From Aquimarina sp. AU58 (GTDB lineage: Bacteria > Bacteroidota > Bacteroidia > Flavobacteriales > Flavobacteriaceae): a DNA stretch of 64,000 nucleotides. Below, one piece after another: positions 44,563 to 53,192 of the stretch. Where the stretch lies: assembly GCF_900312745.1 (NCBI RefSeq), contig NZ_OMPD01000014.1, positions 2,976,001 through 3,040,000 of the forward strand, read 5' to 3'. The translations under genes were made by a program, and so were the position numbers. The notes under the pieces were generated by a model, which saw only the letters and a program-made list of their open reading frames with translations, did no database searches and was not told the DNA's origin. How positions within the stretch are numbered: the stretch's first letter is position 1; each line of letters starts with the position of its first letter.

Positions 44563-45417
44563 CTAAAATTTCCAAACAATAAAGCGGCTTTTTTTATTAC
44601 CCTGTTCCATTGCAATGGTAGTATGTGTCGCTTTTAATTTATCTAATTGTTTCTTTAATTTGGGTAAGTGTTCTTTTTTAGAAACCAGACTTGTAAAAAA
44701 GCCCACTTGCCGGGCAAAAGTAACACTTTGTTTGATCATTCGTTTTAAGAATAAAGCTTCACCACCATTGCACCAGAGCTCGTTGGCCTGGCCTCCAAAA
44801 TTGAGTTCAAGATGTTCTGCAATACCTAAATTCTTTACCTTTCTAAGTGTTCCTTTAGAAGCTTCTTCTTTTGAGGCATGAAATGGAGGGTTACACATGG
44901 TGAAATCAAAGTATTCCTCATTTTTTATAACTCCTTCAAATATATTAGCGTTGTTAGTCTGGTGTCTTATTTCAATAGAATCACTCAGCTGCTGATTTAT
45001 TTTAATATTATTTTTTGCAGATATCACCGCTTTTTCATCAATATCTGCTCCTACCATATACCAATCATATACCTGTGCCCCTAAAATGGGATAAATGCAG
45101 TTGGCACCCATGCCAATATCCAAACCTTTTATTTTGGTAGTAACTCCTTGTTTTACCAGAACATCGGCTAAATGATGTATGTAATCCACTCTCCCAGGAA
45201 TAGGAGGGCAGAGGTAACCTTCTGGGATATTCCAATCCTTTAATCCATAATGATGTTTTAAAATAGCTTTGTTTAGTTCTAAAACTGCTTTTTGGTTAGA
45301 GAAATCTATGGTGCTGTTCCCAAATGTATTGATAAATACAAAAGCTTCTAATGCCTCATGCACATTAATTAGTATTGTAAAATCATATGGTTTGTTATGA
45401 ATGTTATTGGGATGCAC
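44563..45417 (-). CDS. rlmF: 23S rRNA (adenine-1618-N6)-methyltransferase
   Basis: 284 residues, a little shorter than the E. coli enzyme of about 308. The family block IPEGYLCPPIPGRVDYIHHL (about 66-85) is nearly identical to the E. coli protein. The SAM site is GLDIGMGANCIYPILG (about 98-113) and the adenine N6-methyltransferase motif is NPPFH (about 176-180). It methylates A1618 of 23S rRNA. It follows the Crp-type gene by 11 bp on the minus strand and its end lies 4 bp from the convergent helicase stop. Confidence 0.93.
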   Translation of the reverse strand: MHPNNIHNKPYDFTILINVHEALEAFVFINTFGNSTIDFSNQKAVLELNKAILKHHYGLKDWNIPEGYLCPPIPGRVDYIHHLADVLVKQGVTTKIKGLDIGMGANCIYPILGAQVYDWYMVGADIDEKAVISAKNNIKINQQLSDSIEIRHQTNNANIFEGVIKNEEYFDFTMCNPPFHASKEEASKGTLRKVKNLGIAEHLELNFGGQANELWCNGGEALFLKRMIKQSVTFARQVGFFTSLVSKKEHLPKLKKQLDKLKATHTTIAMEQGNKKSRFIVWKF

Positions 45418-45428
45418 GCTTACTTAGT

Positions 45429-46001
45429 TTATTTATTATTTTTATCGTCTAACTTCACTAATACTCTATTTAAACTTCTTAAAGTAATCCCCATATAATT
45501 AGCGATATCTTTTTTAGAAATTATTTTGGTAAGCTCAGGGAAAGCCTCTTTAAGCTTTAAAATATTATCTTCTATGGTATAGGATTGCTGGTAAGAATGC
45601 CTAGGAGCTTTATAACCAATTTTAATCGCCATAGCTTTCATAACCAGTCTATTAAATCTTTTGTCTTGCTCTAGCAAATAATTAAAATGGGTATAAGAGA
45701 TTTTATAAACCTCCAACCTCGTGATGGCTTCAATACTACAAAAGCTTAATTTACCACTAAAAACCTCTAATTCTCCAAACTTCATTCCTTTACCCAGGAA
45801 CTCCTGAATAAAATCTTTTCCATTCTCATCAGACAAATAACACTTTGTGATGCCCTCTTTAATAATAAAAACAGAAGAATATCTTTTATCTTGTTCTATT
45901 ATTTTTTGTTTTGGCAGAAATCTTTCTTCAATAAAATAGTTCATATCCAAACGACAAAGAATATCAATATAATCCAATAATTCCTGGTCTGTTCTTATCA
46001 T
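45429..46001 (-). CDS. Crp/Fnr-family transcriptional regulator
   Basis: 190 residues. A cyclic-nucleotide-binding-like beta barrel (about 20-120, YSSVFIIKEGITKCYL, FGELEVFSGK) is followed by a winged HTH (about 150-188, KKDIANYMGITLRSLNRVLVKL). It has no Cys cluster, so it is not an Fe-S sensor. The effector is unknown. A perfect palindrome GGACA-TT-TGTCC sits 13 bp before the start, in the region shared with the divergent HD and MFS genes, and may be its operator. Confidence 0.92.
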   Translation of the reverse strand: MIRTDQELLDYIDILCRLDMNYFIEERFLPKQKIIEQDKRYSSVFIIKEGITKCYLSDENGKDFIQEFLGKGMKFGELEVFSGKLSFCSIEAITRLEVYKISYTHFNYLLEQDKRFNRLVMKAMAIKIGYKAPRHSYQQSYTIEDNILKLKEAFPELTKIISKKDIANYMGITLRSLNRVLVKLDDKNNK

Positions 46002-46014
46002 TTCTTTTGTACTT

Positions 46015-46026
46015 GGACATTTGTCC
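46015..46026. promoter_or_regulatory. Palindrome GGACATTTGTCC (putative Crp-family operator)
   Basis: The 5-bp arms GGACA and TGTCC are exact reverse complements around two T. It lies 14 bases before the Crp-type ATG (minus) and 69 bases before the HD gene (plus). It is unlike the Fnr box TTGAT-N4-ATCAA. Position suggests autoregulation and control of the divergent genes. Confidence 0.5.
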
Positions 46027-46094
46027 TTTTTATTTAATTCTACAAATTATTTCTTTGAACCCAGTAAAATTATACAATAAAAAGGGATAAAATA

Positions 46095-46682
46095 TTGCAA
46101 ATGGAAAGATTATTAAAACAAATAGAATTTATTAAAGAAATCGATAAAATTAAATACATCCAACGTCAAACCAAATTATTTAATAGTGACAGACGCGAAA
46201 ATGATGCAGAACATAGTTGGCATTTGGCTATGATGGCACTTGTTTTAGCAGAACATTCTAATGCACCTATTAATATTCTTAAAATTTTAAAAATGGTATT
46301 GATTCATGATATTGTTGAAATAGATACAGGAGATGTTTTTATTTATGATACCTTAAAAAATCATACAAATACTGAAGAAGAACTAAAATCGGCTAAACGA
46401 ATATTCGGAATACTCCCAGAGGAACAATCAAAGGAACTTATGGAGATTTGGCTGGAGTTTGAAGAAGGAAAAACTAATGAAGCTAAATTTGCCAAGGCAT
46501 TGGATAGATTTGAGCCTACTCTTCAAAATGACTCTAATAATGGTGGTACATGGTATGATTTTGATGTTGAATATCAAAAAGTTCATGAAAAAACAAAGAT
46601 CATAGATAAAGGATCTACTCGTTTATGGAGATATTCTGAAGCATTAATTAATAAACATTATAAAACTGTATTGGATGATTAA
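46095..46682 (+). CDS. HD-domain hydrolase (HD_3, YfbR/HDDC2-like)
   Basis: 195 residues. Metal-binding HD motifs: H in DAEHSWHLAMMA (about 35-46), HD in VLIHDIVEIDTGD (about 70-82), and the later Asp in ALDRFEPTLQN (about 135-145). The family includes 5'-deoxynucleotidases acting on dNMPs. Its end overlaps the MFS gene by 8 bp, so the two are translated together. An alternative start is Met3. It is divergent from the Crp-type gene. Confidence 0.88.
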   Translation: MQMERLLKQIEFIKEIDKIKYIQRQTKLFNSDRRENDAEHSWHLAMMALVLAEHSNAPINILKILKMVLIHDIVEIDTGDVFIYDTLKNHTNTEEELKSAKRIFGILPEEQSKELMEIWLEFEEGKTNEAKFAKALDRFEPTLQNDSNNGGTWYDFDVEYQKVHEKTKIIDKGSTRLWRYSEALINKHYKTVLDD

Positions 46683-47838
46683 TCAGAAATATTCTATCTA
46701 TACGGTTAATTTTGTATTGATTTGTTTAAGTTCCTTATTCTTTTCTGCAAGCTATAATATGTTAATCCCAGAATTACCTGCATATTTAAGTAATCTTGGT
46801 GGGGCAGAGTATAAAGGGTTAATCATTTCTTTATTTACACTTACAGCAGGGTTATCAAGGCCTTTTAGTGGTAAAATTACAGATACAATCGGGCGCAAAC
46901 CAGTAATGACTATTGGTGTAATTGTATGCTTAATATGTGGTTTTTTATACCCTGTATTAACTACTATTTCTGGTTTTCTTTTTTTAAGACTATTACATGG
47001 CTTCTCTACGGGCTTCAGTCCGACAGCAATTTCTGCGTACATAGCAGATATTGTTCCCAAAGAACGTTGGGGAGAAGCTTTCGGGATACAAGGTTTATGC
47101 TTTGGAACAGGCTTGGCTTTGGGGCCAGCTCTGGGGAGCTTTATTAAAATGTACTATTCTTTTGATGTACTATTCTATAGCTCTTCGCTAGTTGCTTTCA
47201 TAGCCTTCGCGTTAATAGTTAATGCAAAAGAAACGCTAAAAAACAAACAGCACTTTAATAAATCTACTCTCAGGATTTCGAGAAATGACATTATCGCTAT
47301 AGAAGTTATGCCATCGGCAATTATAACTTTTTTATGTTATATCGCTTTTGGAGTTATTTTAACCTTAATTCCTGATTGGAGTGATCATTTGGGAATCATG
47401 AATAAAGGAACATTCTTTATTGTTTTTACTATTTCTTCTCTATGTATTCGATTTATGACGAGGAAAGTATCAGATAATTATGGGCGAAAAATTATAATTA
47501 TTATAAGTCTTATCGTTTTGTTTTTGGCATTAATTCTCATCGGTTTTCTAGATACTACTAATGGCTTGCTTATAGCAGCAGTTTTCTACGGATTAGCAAT
47601 GGGGGTGCTGTCTCCGACATTAAACGCTTGGACTGTAGATATGAGTAACCCTAATCATAGAGGAAAAGCAATGGCAACAATGTACATTGCTCTAGAAGCA
47701 GGTATCGGTTTGGGAGCTTTCTTTTCTGGATGGTATTATCAAGATGTAATTTCTAAAATCCCACTAATTATGTATGCGTGTGCATTTATGGTTTTTATAG
47801 CATTTATTTATATGATATATAAACTTAAAGAAAAATGA
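46675..47838 (+). CDS. MFS transporter
   Basis: 387 residues, twelve predicted membrane spans. The MFS loop 2-3 signature is seen as GKITDTIGRKP (about 64-74), and the half-repeat as RKVSDNYGRK (about 263-272). The YdhC/DHA1-like size points to a drug or metabolite exporter; no substrate can be assigned. It overlaps the HD-hydrolase gene by 8 bp, and regulation by the neighbouring Crp-type protein is likely. Confidence 0.92.
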   Translation: MINQKYSIYTVNFVLICLSSLFFSASYNMLIPELPAYLSNLGGAEYKGLIISLFTLTAGLSRPFSGKITDTIGRKPVMTIGVIVCLICGFLYPVLTTISGFLFLRLLHGFSTGFSPTAISAYIADIVPKERWGEAFGIQGLCFGTGLALGPALGSFIKMYYSFDVLFYSSSLVAFIAFALIVNAKETLKNKQHFNKSTLRISRNDIIAIEVMPSAIITFLCYIAFGVILTLIPDWSDHLGIMNKGTFFIVFTISSLCIRFMTRKVSDNYGRKIIIIISLIVLFLALILIGFLDTTNGLLIAAVFYGLAMGVLSPTLNAWTVDMSNPNHRGKAMATMYIALEAGIGLGAFFSGWYYQDVISKIPLIMYACAFMVFIAFIYMIYKLKEK

Positions 47839-47966
47839 TAGTTTTAAAATAACCTTCTTAAAAAAGTATTAGAGTCATGTAATTAAATTGTTTAAAGCTA
47901 ATTGATAGTAATGAGTTAAGACAACACAATATTCATAACAAGAAAGCGTACATTTAAAATAACTAC

Positions 47967-48602
47967 TTATAACAATTGTTTTTCTATAGCAATTTTAATA
48001 ATACCAACACTATTTTTGGCACCAAGTTTACTCATCAAATTCATTCGATGAGTTTCAACTGTCTTTACACTAATAAATAATTTTTCAGAAATTTGTTGAG
48101 TAGTCAATTCTTCATAAATTGCAATAAGAACATCTTTTTCTCTTCTGGTTAAATTTGGCTTTAATCCATTACAATTTTTACTCTTTATGGATTGTTTTAG
48201 TAGTTTACTATGGATATCTTTTTGTAAATATAATTCTCCAGAAAGAACTGTTTTTATCGCACTAATAAGCTCTAATTTATCAGTGTTTTTTAGTAAATAG
48301 CCATGTACACCATTTTTAAGCATACGTTTCACAAAGGTAATATCTTCAAAATTTGTAAGTGCAATAATTTTTAATTCAGGATAGCTTTTAAGAAGTTGTT
48401 TACTTAAATCAATCCCATTAATATCTGGTAAATTAATATCTAACAATAGTACATCTGGTAGCTGTAATGCTAAGTTAGTTATTGTTATTTCGGCATTCTC
48501 ATAGACTCCTGTTATTTCAATTTCTGGTGTCGTTTCAAGCATAGACACAATACCATTAAGTACCATAACGTGATCGTCTGTTATTGCAATTTTAGTTATC
48601 AT
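47967..48602 (-). CDS. NarL/LuxR-type response regulator
   Basis: 211 residues. REC domain with Asp9-Asp10 and phospho-acceptor Asp55 in LLLDINLPDING; LuxR HTH at about 148-205 with LTRREKDVLIAIYEELTTQ and LFISVKTVETHRMNLMSKL. It overlaps its kinase by 11 bp. It is the only non-LytTR two-component pair in the window. Target genes are not visible. Confidence 0.95.
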   Translation of the reverse strand: MITKIAITDDHVMVLNGIVSMLETTPEIEITGVYENAEITITNLALQLPDVLLLDINLPDINGIDLSKQLLKSYPELKIIALTNFEDITFVKRMLKNGVHGYLLKNTDKLELISAIKTVLSGELYLQKDIHSKLLKQSIKSKNCNGLKPNLTRREKDVLIAIYEELTTQQISEKLFISVKTVETHRMNLMSKLGAKNSVGIIKIAIEKQLL

Positions 48603-50544
48603 CGAATTTGTCTGTATCTATTTCTATAGTATAAGATGTTCCTTGGTTATTTGATATTAAATCCATTGTTGCGTGTAAACACTCTATTCTGGATTTAACA
48701 TTTTCTAAACCAATCCCGCTATTGGTTTTAACTTGATCTGTATCAAAGCCCTTACCATTATCTTCAACAGTGAGATGAATACTATTTCTTCTACAACTCA
48801 TCTGTACATGTATTTCATTTGCTTGGGCATGGTTTAAGCTATTGGTTACTAATTCTTGTATTATTCTAAAGATATTTATTTCTACACTCTTAGGTATTTG
48901 AATAGGATCTCCGATATGCTGAAAGTTAATATTTTGCGGATGTATTTCATCCATATTTTGACAATATTCATAAGTTGCTTCTATAATATTGAGTTTTTCT
49001 AAAGAAGGAGGTATTAAATTATGTGAAATTGCCCGAACATGCATGCACGATTCATCAATCATAGAAACTACTTCTTTTATTACTTTATCATTTGTTTCTA
49101 ATATTGAAGACAGTTTATATTTTATGGCAGACAGATCTCCATTTACACCATCGTGTAGTTCTTTTGCAATTCGTAAGCGTTCTTTTTCTTCGCCTTGAAT
49201 TAAGGTTTCTAATGTTTTTATTTTAAATTCTCTTTTTAGAGTAAAAATTTCTTGATTTTTACGTTTCTGCCTTTGTTTAAATACCAACCATGAAAGAAAG
49301 GAAATTAATAATAAAAAAGTAGATATTCCGATTAGGTAATTAAATTGTGTTTTCTTTTTTTGAAGGCCTTTGGCACTTTGCTCTAATTCTAATTGTTGAG
49401 TTAATATTTCGTTATCCTTTTTTTTGGTTTTGTATTTGATTTCAAGCTCACTAATGCTTTTTAAATGATCAACCTGAAGAATACTATCTTTATATTGAGT
49501 ATGACTTTTAAAGTTAGCTAAAGCTTGTTGTGGACTATTTTGTAGTAAATAGGTGTCACTAAGGGCCAAATATACTTCAGAAATCAGGGATAAATCATGA
49601 ATACTTTTTGCTAGTTCTAAAGCTATATTAAAATGAGATTGAGAGATATCTTTTTGTAATAATTTACCATAAGTGACTCCTAATTGCATATGAGTTTCAA
49701 CTAACTCATCTTTATCCTCCAGTTCTTCTCTAATAACTAAAGCTTTTTTTAGTAATATAAGCGATTTATTAAGTTGATTCTGTTTTTCAGATACAACTCC
49801 TAGATTATTATAATTTCTAGCAATTTCTTTCTTATTTTCATTCTTCAAATTAACAATTAGTGATTCATTAAAGTAATCACTTGCCAGTTTAAATTTAGAT
49901 AATTGCACATAATTCCCTCCTATATTATTTAAAATAGTACCTAAGGCAAATTTTATATTTTCGTTATTCGTAGATTTTGAAATAGCAACCGCTTCTATTT
50001 GATGATCAATACTTTTTTGATACTTATCAAGAATCATATATACATTTGCAAGATTTAGAAGCTTGATAAATTTCCCATACTCATTCTTGTTTTTTTCGTC
50101 ATACACAATTCCTTCAAGGTAAATTTCTATTGCTTTTATATAATCGCCTTGATTTTTACGTAGCATCCCTAGAGAAGAATAAACCGCAGATTTATCTAAT
50201 CCTTCTGAATCAAATATCTGAAAAGAGTTTTCAAAATAATATTTAGCCGAATCGTATCTATTCGTATATAAAAAAGCATTCCCTATATACAGATTAGCTT
50301 TTGCTTTAATTTTAGTGTATTTAATTTGTGTCGCAAGTTTTTCTGCTCTTTTTCCATAAATTAAAGAGGTGTCAATATTTTGATATAAGTAGTAATAGGC
50401 CAAATCATTTAATACTTGTGCTTTGATAGTGTCTTCTTGTTTTTTATCTAATTCGAGTTTTAAACTGTCTATGATTGAAGATGTTTGTGCCAAAATTGAC
50501 TTTGCAGCTATAAGAAGGATTAAAATGCTGATTTTCGTTTTCAA
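48592..50544 (-). CDS. TPR-containing sensor histidine kinase (HisKA_3)
   Basis: 650 residues. A signal sequence (MKTKISILILLIAAKSILAQ) precedes about seven TPR repeats in the periplasm (about 30-370, for example YFNESLIVNLKNENKKEIA), then a coiled coil, one membrane span (about 401-419, YLIGISTFLLLISFLSWLVF), and a cytoplasmic HisKA_3 domain with phospho-acceptor His in KELHDGVNGDLSAIKY (about 462-477). The HATPase follows (QELVTNSLNHA, DNGKGF, GIGLENVKSRI). The layout is common in Bacteroidota; the signal sensed is unknown. Confidence 0.94.
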   Translation of the reverse strand: MKTKISILILLIAAKSILAQTSSIIDSLKLELDKKQEDTIKAQVLNDLAYYYLYQNIDTSLIYGKRAEKLATQIKYTKIKAKANLYIGNAFLYTNRYDSAKYYFENSFQIFDSEGLDKSAVYSSLGMLRKNQGDYIKAIEIYLEGIVYDEKNKNEYGKFIKLLNLANVYMILDKYQKSIDHQIEAVAISKSTNNENIKFALGTILNNIGGNYVQLSKFKLASDYFNESLIVNLKNENKKEIARNYNNLGVVSEKQNQLNKSLILLKKALVIREELEDKDELVETHMQLGVTYGKLLQKDISQSHFNIALELAKSIHDLSLISEVYLALSDTYLLQNSPQQALANFKSHTQYKDSILQVDHLKSISELEIKYKTKKKDNEILTQQLELEQSAKGLQKKKTQFNYLIGISTFLLLISFLSWLVFKQRQKRKNQEIFTLKREFKIKTLETLIQGEEKERLRIAKELHDGVNGDLSAIKYKLSSILETNDKVIKEVVSMIDESCMHVRAISHNLIPPSLEKLNIIEATYEYCQNMDEIHPQNINFQHIGDPIQIPKSVEINIFRIIQELVTNSLNHAQANEIHVQMSCRRNSIHLTVEDNGKGFDTDQVKTNSGIGLENVKSRIECLHATMDLISNNQGTSYTIEIDTDKFDDN

Positions 50545-50669
50545 ATTGTCGTTGTTTTTTTTAGAAGAATACTATAAATGTAATGGTTTTTATATGTTAC
50601 TATATTTTATATAGGCTATATATGAATTCATGATAGGGTCTTAAAAGAAATAACAATGGTCAAAACCTG

Positions 50670-51335
50670 TTATTTATTATTCTTTATACTAATGATATAC
50701 TCTTCTTTTTTTGATAAGTAATAAAAGGCATTAGCAGAGAATCTTGCCGTTGCTATACTGCAATTAATTCTTTCACCCACAAAAAAAACCATTTGATTTT
50801 CTCCTCCATATATTCCAAAACTATTAATTTTATTTTTTGGATTGTAGTTTAAATTCAGAGGCAACTTATTATCTTGGTTTAGTCCAACAATTGATATTGT
50901 ATATTTTTTATGAATAAGAGGATTATAAAAAGTGTTATTATTTCCTGCCGAAACACAAATTATAACTTTATTTTTATAGGCATGTTTATATGCCGCTAAC
51001 ATCTCAGATGAAAGATGTTTTGTCCCCATAACTTCTAAAGAAATACTAATAACATGAGCTCCTTGATCCACAGCTTTAACAATAGATCTAGCTAACAAAA
51101 TATAATTTTTGAAAACAGATTTGTGTTTGGGGTAAAAAGGGCAAATAATGACATCTGCTTCTGGATTTTCTTCGGTTATTATTTTTAACATTTTTTGTCC
51201 GTGATTTCTAAATTCTGGGACTCCAAAAAAATCGGAGTCCCATGAATCATTAGGATCTGTAGTAAATACTTTTATCTTTTCAGACCGTTCATATGGTAAA
51301 CCATCAATTAATGCTACTCTAATACGTGCATTCAT
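50670..51335 (-). CDS. Minimal subtilisin-like (S8) protease homologue
   Basis: 221 residues from MNARIRVAL, the start chosen because it puts the beta-strand and Asp at the usual place and lies 7 bp after the upstream stop. A full S8 triad can be aligned: Asp11 in RVALIDG, His45 in FRNHGQKML, Ser193 in INCSIATA. The oxyanion Asn is N132 in VSAGNNN, and the VISISLE strand replaces VINMSLG. It lacks a signal peptide, propeptide and C-terminal extension and is smaller than the usual 270-residue domain. Tandem location with the membrane protein upstream suggests that this is its substrate or partner. Activity is not certain, because the Ser motif is degenerate (NCSIATA for GTSMATP). Confidence 0.72.
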   Translation of the reverse strand: MNARIRVALIDGLPYERSEKIKVFTTDPNDSWDSDFFGVPEFRNHGQKMLKIITEENPEADVIICPFYPKHKSVFKNYILLARSIVKAVDQGAHVISISLEVMGTKHLSSEMLAAYKHAYKNKVIICVSAGNNNTFYNPLIHKKYTISIVGLNQDNKLPLNLNYNPKNKINSFGIYGGENQMVFFVGERINCSIATARFSANAFYYLSKKEEYIISIKNNK

Positions 51336-51342
51336 AGTGTTT

Positions 51343-52005
51343 TTAATTACCGCCACAACCGAAGATATCAAATTCCATTATTTGTCCAAATGCACCTCCA
51401 GTTACCGATCCATTATTTTCGAGTTTAGCTTTTGGGGTACAACCTTGCTGAATGCTATAAAGCAGGACGGCACCAAAAACGCTTAAACCTGTTACAGCAA
51501 CGATTGAGATGCATATTGCAACTGTCATACCTATCATTACCTCATTAATAGTTATATTTCTAGAAATTAGAGAATTATTGATTGGGTTGATTACATTAAA
51601 AAGCTTTTGAGCATCAGGTCCTTCAACTCTTAAAGTAAAAGGTTTTTTTTGATTGATATAGCCTATAGATAGTTGATACCAATCCCTTTCTCCAAAAATC
51701 ACTATAGGTTTTTTTGATACACTGCCATTATCATCGGTAAATACTTTTAGTTTATAACTACATTTACTAAAAGGACTATAGGTCCACATAACTTTTATTT
51801 CCTGATTACCTGTTGCATTGGCCTTAGGTGTACTTAATACATTAAATGTTGCTATACCAATATGCGATGATGACATTGTGATTGTTAAACGTGAGTATTT
51901 TTGCCCTGCAGGTATTTTTATTTTTATTGTATCAATACCAGCTCCACTAAGAATATTGTTATTATTACCATGTGATTTTGTTTTGTTATAAATTAGTTTT
52001 GACAT
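51343..52005 (-). CDS. Membrane-anchored protein of unknown function, partner of S8-like gene
   Basis: 220 residues. The first 150 are soluble and beta-rich (IDTIKIKIPAGQKYSRLTIT, QEIKVMWTYS, YKLKVFTDD). One strong membrane span lies near 157-185 (MIGMTVAICISIVAVTGLSV). A 33-residue tail follows, Gly-rich, with two Cys (C188 and C217) and ending FGCGGN. No signal peptide, so the long N-terminal part may be cytoplasmic and the tail outside, or the reverse. I recognise no family. The S8-like gene starts 7 bp downstream. The tail could be a processed peptide or an exposed sensor segment. Confidence 0.65.
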   Translation of the reverse strand: MSKLIYNKTKSHGNNNNILSGAGIDTIKIKIPAGQKYSRLTITMSSSHIGIATFNVLSTPKANATGNQEIKVMWTYSPFSKCSYKLKVFTDDNGSVSKKPIVIFGERDWYQLSIGYINQKKPFTLRVEGPDAQKLFNVINPINNSLISRNITINEVMIGMTVAICISIVAVTGLSVFGAVLLYSIQQGCTPKAKLENNGSVTGGAFGQIMEFDIFGCGGN

Positions 52006-52489
52006 TTTATTAAGTTTTTTATTATTAATATTTTTTTAAATGAAAAATGTTTGAATCTTAGATTTTTTTTAAACTAAAAAACTGTACCCAGATATTTCAT
52101 AAAATTGCTGTTTCTGATTTGTGTCATTCTTGTTTTATTTAATTCCAATTTTGCTGATTACAAGGTAGTTTTGTGTATTGTGAAAAGCTTAAGGGTATTC
52201 CCTGATTTGTTAAAAATCAGGGAATACCCTTAAGTATAATATGGGTTTTAGCTAATTATTTATAGCATTTTCTGCTATCTACAAGTGTTATTATAGAGAC
52301 CGGAGTGTACATCTGTTAAGTGTAGATAGAGTGGGAGAGAAGATTTCTAAATAAATTGGGATTTCTAAAACAGTATAATTGAATGGATAAATGGTTATAT
52401 AATGGTAATTAGATCGCAATTCGGAGGTATATACAAAAGATAAATTAAAAGCTAATTAATTGTTTTTAAACAATACCCCAGATCAGATA
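52006..52489. other. 484-bp intergenic region without a gene
   Basis: No open frame longer than about 18 codons with a start was found on either strand. It contains one outstanding element, a 21-bp perfect hairpin at 52188-52234 (listed separately). The rest is AT-rich. It would form the downstream region of the LytTR regulator gene and the leader of the membrane/S8-like pair. Confidence 0.6.
52188..52234 (-). terminator. 21-bp perfect hairpin (terminator or regulatory RNA element)
   Basis: Bases 52188-52208 pair perfectly with 52214-52234 around a five-base loop GTTAA. On the minus strand the stem is followed by GCTTTTC, a weak T tract, so it may end transcripts of the regulator gene (stop at 52490, 256 bases upstream) or sit in the leader of the membrane/S8-like operon, 183 bases before its ATG. 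The plus-strand side has no T run. Confidence 0.55.
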
Positions 52490-53188
52490 TTACAACCATT
52501 TTGCTTTTATATCCCTATATTTTGTTCTTCCAATAGGAATAAGTTCGCCATTTTTTAATTCTGCAATATACCTACTACCCGATTTCACAATAATCTCTTT
52601 TATCTCAGATATTTTTACCAAATATGATTTATGAATACGTTCAAAAGTATCTGGTAGTAATTGCTGTAGTTTTTCAAGAGATTTATCATGCAATTCTTTT
52701 TTTCCGTTAGTAAGGAATAGTTCTGTATACCCACCTGCACCTTTAATAAATAATACTTCTTCTATAGGGATCAATTGTATTCTCCCTTTTTTCTTAACTG
52801 CCAATAGTTTAACCTTATGGGTTTCTGTTTTTTCTTTTGACAAAACTCTATTAAAGGCCTGCTCTAATCTACCTTTGCTAAAAGGCTTAGGTACAAAGTC
52901 TAACACTCCATATTCAAAAGCTGATATTGCTCGTTCACTATTTGCAGAAATGATAACGGTATGAAACGATTCTGAAACTGCCGTACCAAGGATATCAAAA
53001 CCATTTTCTCCATTAAGGTTTAAATCCAGGAGTACTACATCCAACGAATTATTTTTAATAAACTCCAGTGCTTCAGGCAGTGCTTCTACACGGTGCAACG
53101 AGCCTAATGTGTTTGTAAAGAATTCTCTGGTCATTCTTTCGATTCTCTTGGCTATTCTGGCTTCATCTTCAACTATTAGGATATTCAT
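52490..53188 (-). CDS. LytTR-family response regulator
   Basis: 232 residues. REC domain with VEDEARIAK at the start, phospho-acceptor Asp in VVLLDLNLNGENG, and VPKPFSKGRL; LytTR domain from about 130 (FIKGAGGYTELFL, FERIHKSYLVKI). It starts 4 bp after the kinase stop. It belongs to a different branch from the ABC-module regulators. The divergent TonB receptor at 55113 is a possible target. Confidence 0.94.
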   Translation of the reverse strand: MNILIVEDEARIAKRIERMTREFFTNTLGSLHRVEALPEALEFIKNNSLDVVLLDLNLNGENGFDILGTAVSESFHTVIISANSERAISAFEYGVLDFVPKPFSKGRLEQAFNRVLSKEKTETHKVKLLAVKKKGRIQLIPIEEVLFIKGAGGYTELFLTNGKKELHDKSLEKLQQLLPDTFERIHKSYLVKISEIKEIIVKSGSRYIAELKNGELIPIGRTKYRDIKAKWL

Positions 53189-53192
53189 AGGG

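Noticed and set aside
43005..45417. Restriction-modification reading of the DEAH helicase beside an N6-adenine methylase
   Set aside because: The methylase is RlmF by its specific CPPIPGR and NPPFH blocks, is on the other strand, and no restriction subunit or specificity gene is present.
52262..52400. Small open frames of up to 18 codons in the 52.0-52.5 kb gap
   Set aside because: Too short, no start signals, no conserved-looking sequence; not supportable as peptide genes.
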